Made by a program: the position numbers and the translations under genes. Shown here piece by piece: positions 33,529 to 34,346 of a stretch of 34,346 bases of DNA. The stretch is from Bacteroidia bacterium (GTDB lineage: Bacteria; Bacteroidota; Bacteroidia; NS11-12g; UBA955), in NCBI GenBank assembly GCA_025450395.1, contig JANWHK010000039.1, positions 1 to 34,346 on the forward strand, given 5' to 3'. The stretch's first letter is position 1; each line of letters starts with the position of its first letter. The notes beneath the pieces were generated by a model. It had not been told where the DNA came from, did not search any database, and was given only the letters and a program-made list of their open reading frames with translations.

Positions 33529-33563
33529 CGTAACCCGTTATTCGTAACCCGTAACTATCCCTA
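33529..33563 (-). repeat. Heptad array, 5 units, starting at the OmpA-family stop codon
   Basis: On the minus strand the TAG stop opens the unit TAGGGAT, followed by AGTTACG, GGTTACG, AATAACG and GGTTACG-type units in unbroken 7-bp phase. The unit is related to the RTTACAA units at other loci (TTAC core). Confidence 0.65.
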
Positions 33564-34346
33564 CAACTCCAGTATCACAAACTCCACCCGCCTGTTATTA
33601 TACCGACCCTCTTCTGTATCATTGGTATCAATAGGCTGTGTCTGCCCATATCCCTTGAATTCCAGCCTGTTCTCTTCAATGCCATTATCGATCAGGAATT
33701 GTACGACCGCTTTGGCGCGGTTTTCGGAAAGGGTATGGTTGTCTTTTTTGTTGCCTTTGTTGTCCGTGTGTCCGCTGATCTCTACGCGCATTTCCGGGAA
33801 CTTCAGCATGAGGTCCACGAGGCTGTCAAGGGTTTCAAACGATTCATCCAGCAAGGTCCATTTACCTGTTTCAAATTGTATGTTCGTGAGTATGAGTTTC
33901 TGCCCGATCTTCGGATGCAGGAAAATATCTTCTTCAGGCAAGGGCATCGTATCGACCTTTGCTTTTTCATTAAGTTCACAACCCGAAGCGTTACAGGGGC
34001 ACTCATAGGCACTTGTTTCCTCCATCAGCATCAGGTCGTCTATATAGTAGTAAATCTCGAAGATATGGTCGCTTGCAGTGCTGTCCAGCTTCAACATCCT
34101 GAATGAATCCTTCGGGGTAAAATTGCCGAAATACAAGTATTTCTCGCCACCGTTTGCTGTAAAACTACCGCTGATAACCATCCATTCTTCGCGACATCCC
34201 AATACAATACCTGCATGCGTTTGCAGTACAATATCGTCAGGGTCGTCATCCTCTGCTTTACCGAAAGTTTTCAGTTCATTGGTGCACAAGACAGATACGC
34301 CATTGGCGGCATGCGTATTTTCAGCCTTTAATTTCAACTTGAATTG
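33561..34346 (-). CDS. OmpA-family peptidoglycan-binding protein, 5' end outside window
   Basis: The C-terminal 261 residues of an envelope protein that runs off the right edge of the window (the frame is open to base 34346). The first half is a jelly-roll/CBM-like region ending EIYYYIDDLMLMEE, followed by a cysteine-containing linker (YECPCNASGCELNEK) and a proline-rich segment. The C-terminal OmpA_C domain is complete: ILTNIQFETGKWTL, VEISGHTDNKGNKKDNHTLSENRAKAVVQFLIDNGI and LEFKGYGQTQPI, with the ligand-binding aspartate in HTDN and arginine in ENRA. It should anchor the outer membrane or a surface complex to peptidoglycan. The upstream part might hold further TPR or repeat domains, as in many Bacteroidota OmpA proteins, but it is not visible. 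Confidence 0.9.
   Translation of the reverse strand, partial: QFKLKLKAENTHAANGVSVLCTNELKTFGKAEDDDPDDIVLQTHAGIVLGCREEWMVISGSFTANGGEKYLYFGNFTPKDSFRMLKLDSTASDHIFEIYYYIDDLMLMEETSAYECPCNASGCELNEKAKVDTMPLPEEDIFLHPKIGQKLILTNIQFETGKWTLLDESFETLDSLVDLMLKFPEMRVEISGHTDNKGNKKDNHTLSENRAKAVVQFLIDNGIEENRLEFKGYGQTQPIDTNDTEEGRYNNRRVEFVILEL

Overview
The window is a stretch of chromosome from a Bacteroidota bacterium, probably a Chitinophagales/Sphingobacteriales-type lineage or a related uncultured group; the sequence alone does not fix the genus. The evidence is a TonB-dependent receptor paired with a DUF4249 lipoprotein, a type IX secretion (T9SS) type B C-terminal sorting domain, a START-like protein of the kind found in Bacteroidota, LptF/LptG with an enlarged periplasmic part, and TAnnTTTG promoter elements of the Bacteroidota sigma factor. 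No tRNA, rRNA, CRISPR array or prophage was seen. About 93% of the window is coding.

Layout. 1-8314 (+): 3' part of an L,D-transpeptidase, TonB receptor + DUF4249 pair, two overlapping GNAT acetyltransferases, and a secreted lamin-tail-domain protein. 8326-9072: a small IS200-like (REP-associated tyrosine transposase type) gene bracketed by hairpin repeats. 9077-11799 (-): two tandem paralogous outer-membrane barrel proteins, a DivIC/FtsB cell-division protein and QueD. 11863-20948 (+): a tight run of hldD (LPS heptose epimerase), a very large multi-spanning NtrY-like histidine kinase, a large outer-membrane protein whose reading frame seems to need a non-ATG (ATT) start, and panE; then a hot-dog thioesterase. 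21736-24113 (-): a translationally coupled PAP2 phosphatase and GT39/ArnT-like glycosyltransferase. 24204-28960 (+): START-like protein, LptF/LptG permease, and a T9SS type B cargo protein. 29175-33446 (-): beta-CASP metallo-hydrolase, YhhQ-type queuosine precursor transporter and an Asp-box propeller lipoprotein as one likely operon; finally the 3' part of an OmpA-family protein, running off the window.

Taken together the genes serve mainly the cell envelope: peptidoglycan cross-linking, LPS core synthesis (HldD), LPS transport (LptF/G), lipid-phosphate/lipid-glycan modification (PAP2 + GT39), outer-membrane barrels, T9SS cargo and OmpA. QueD and YhhQ both belong to queuosine/preQ0 supply but sit about 20 kb apart.

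The most unusual structure is not a gene. At five places (10987-11014, 21655-21738, 26094-26184, 29094-29177, 33529-33563) a tandem array of degenerate 7-bp units begins exactly at a stop codon and runs into the intergenic space. The unit sequence differs from place to place, but the period is always seven. In four of the five the heptad holding the stop codon is itself a recognisable copy of the local unit. A further orphan composite heptad module lies at 26210-26348. These arrays, the hairpin repeats around the transposase, and a 22-bp CCTTCG...CTCAGG repeat that supplies the last codons of panE account for most of the non-coding DNA.
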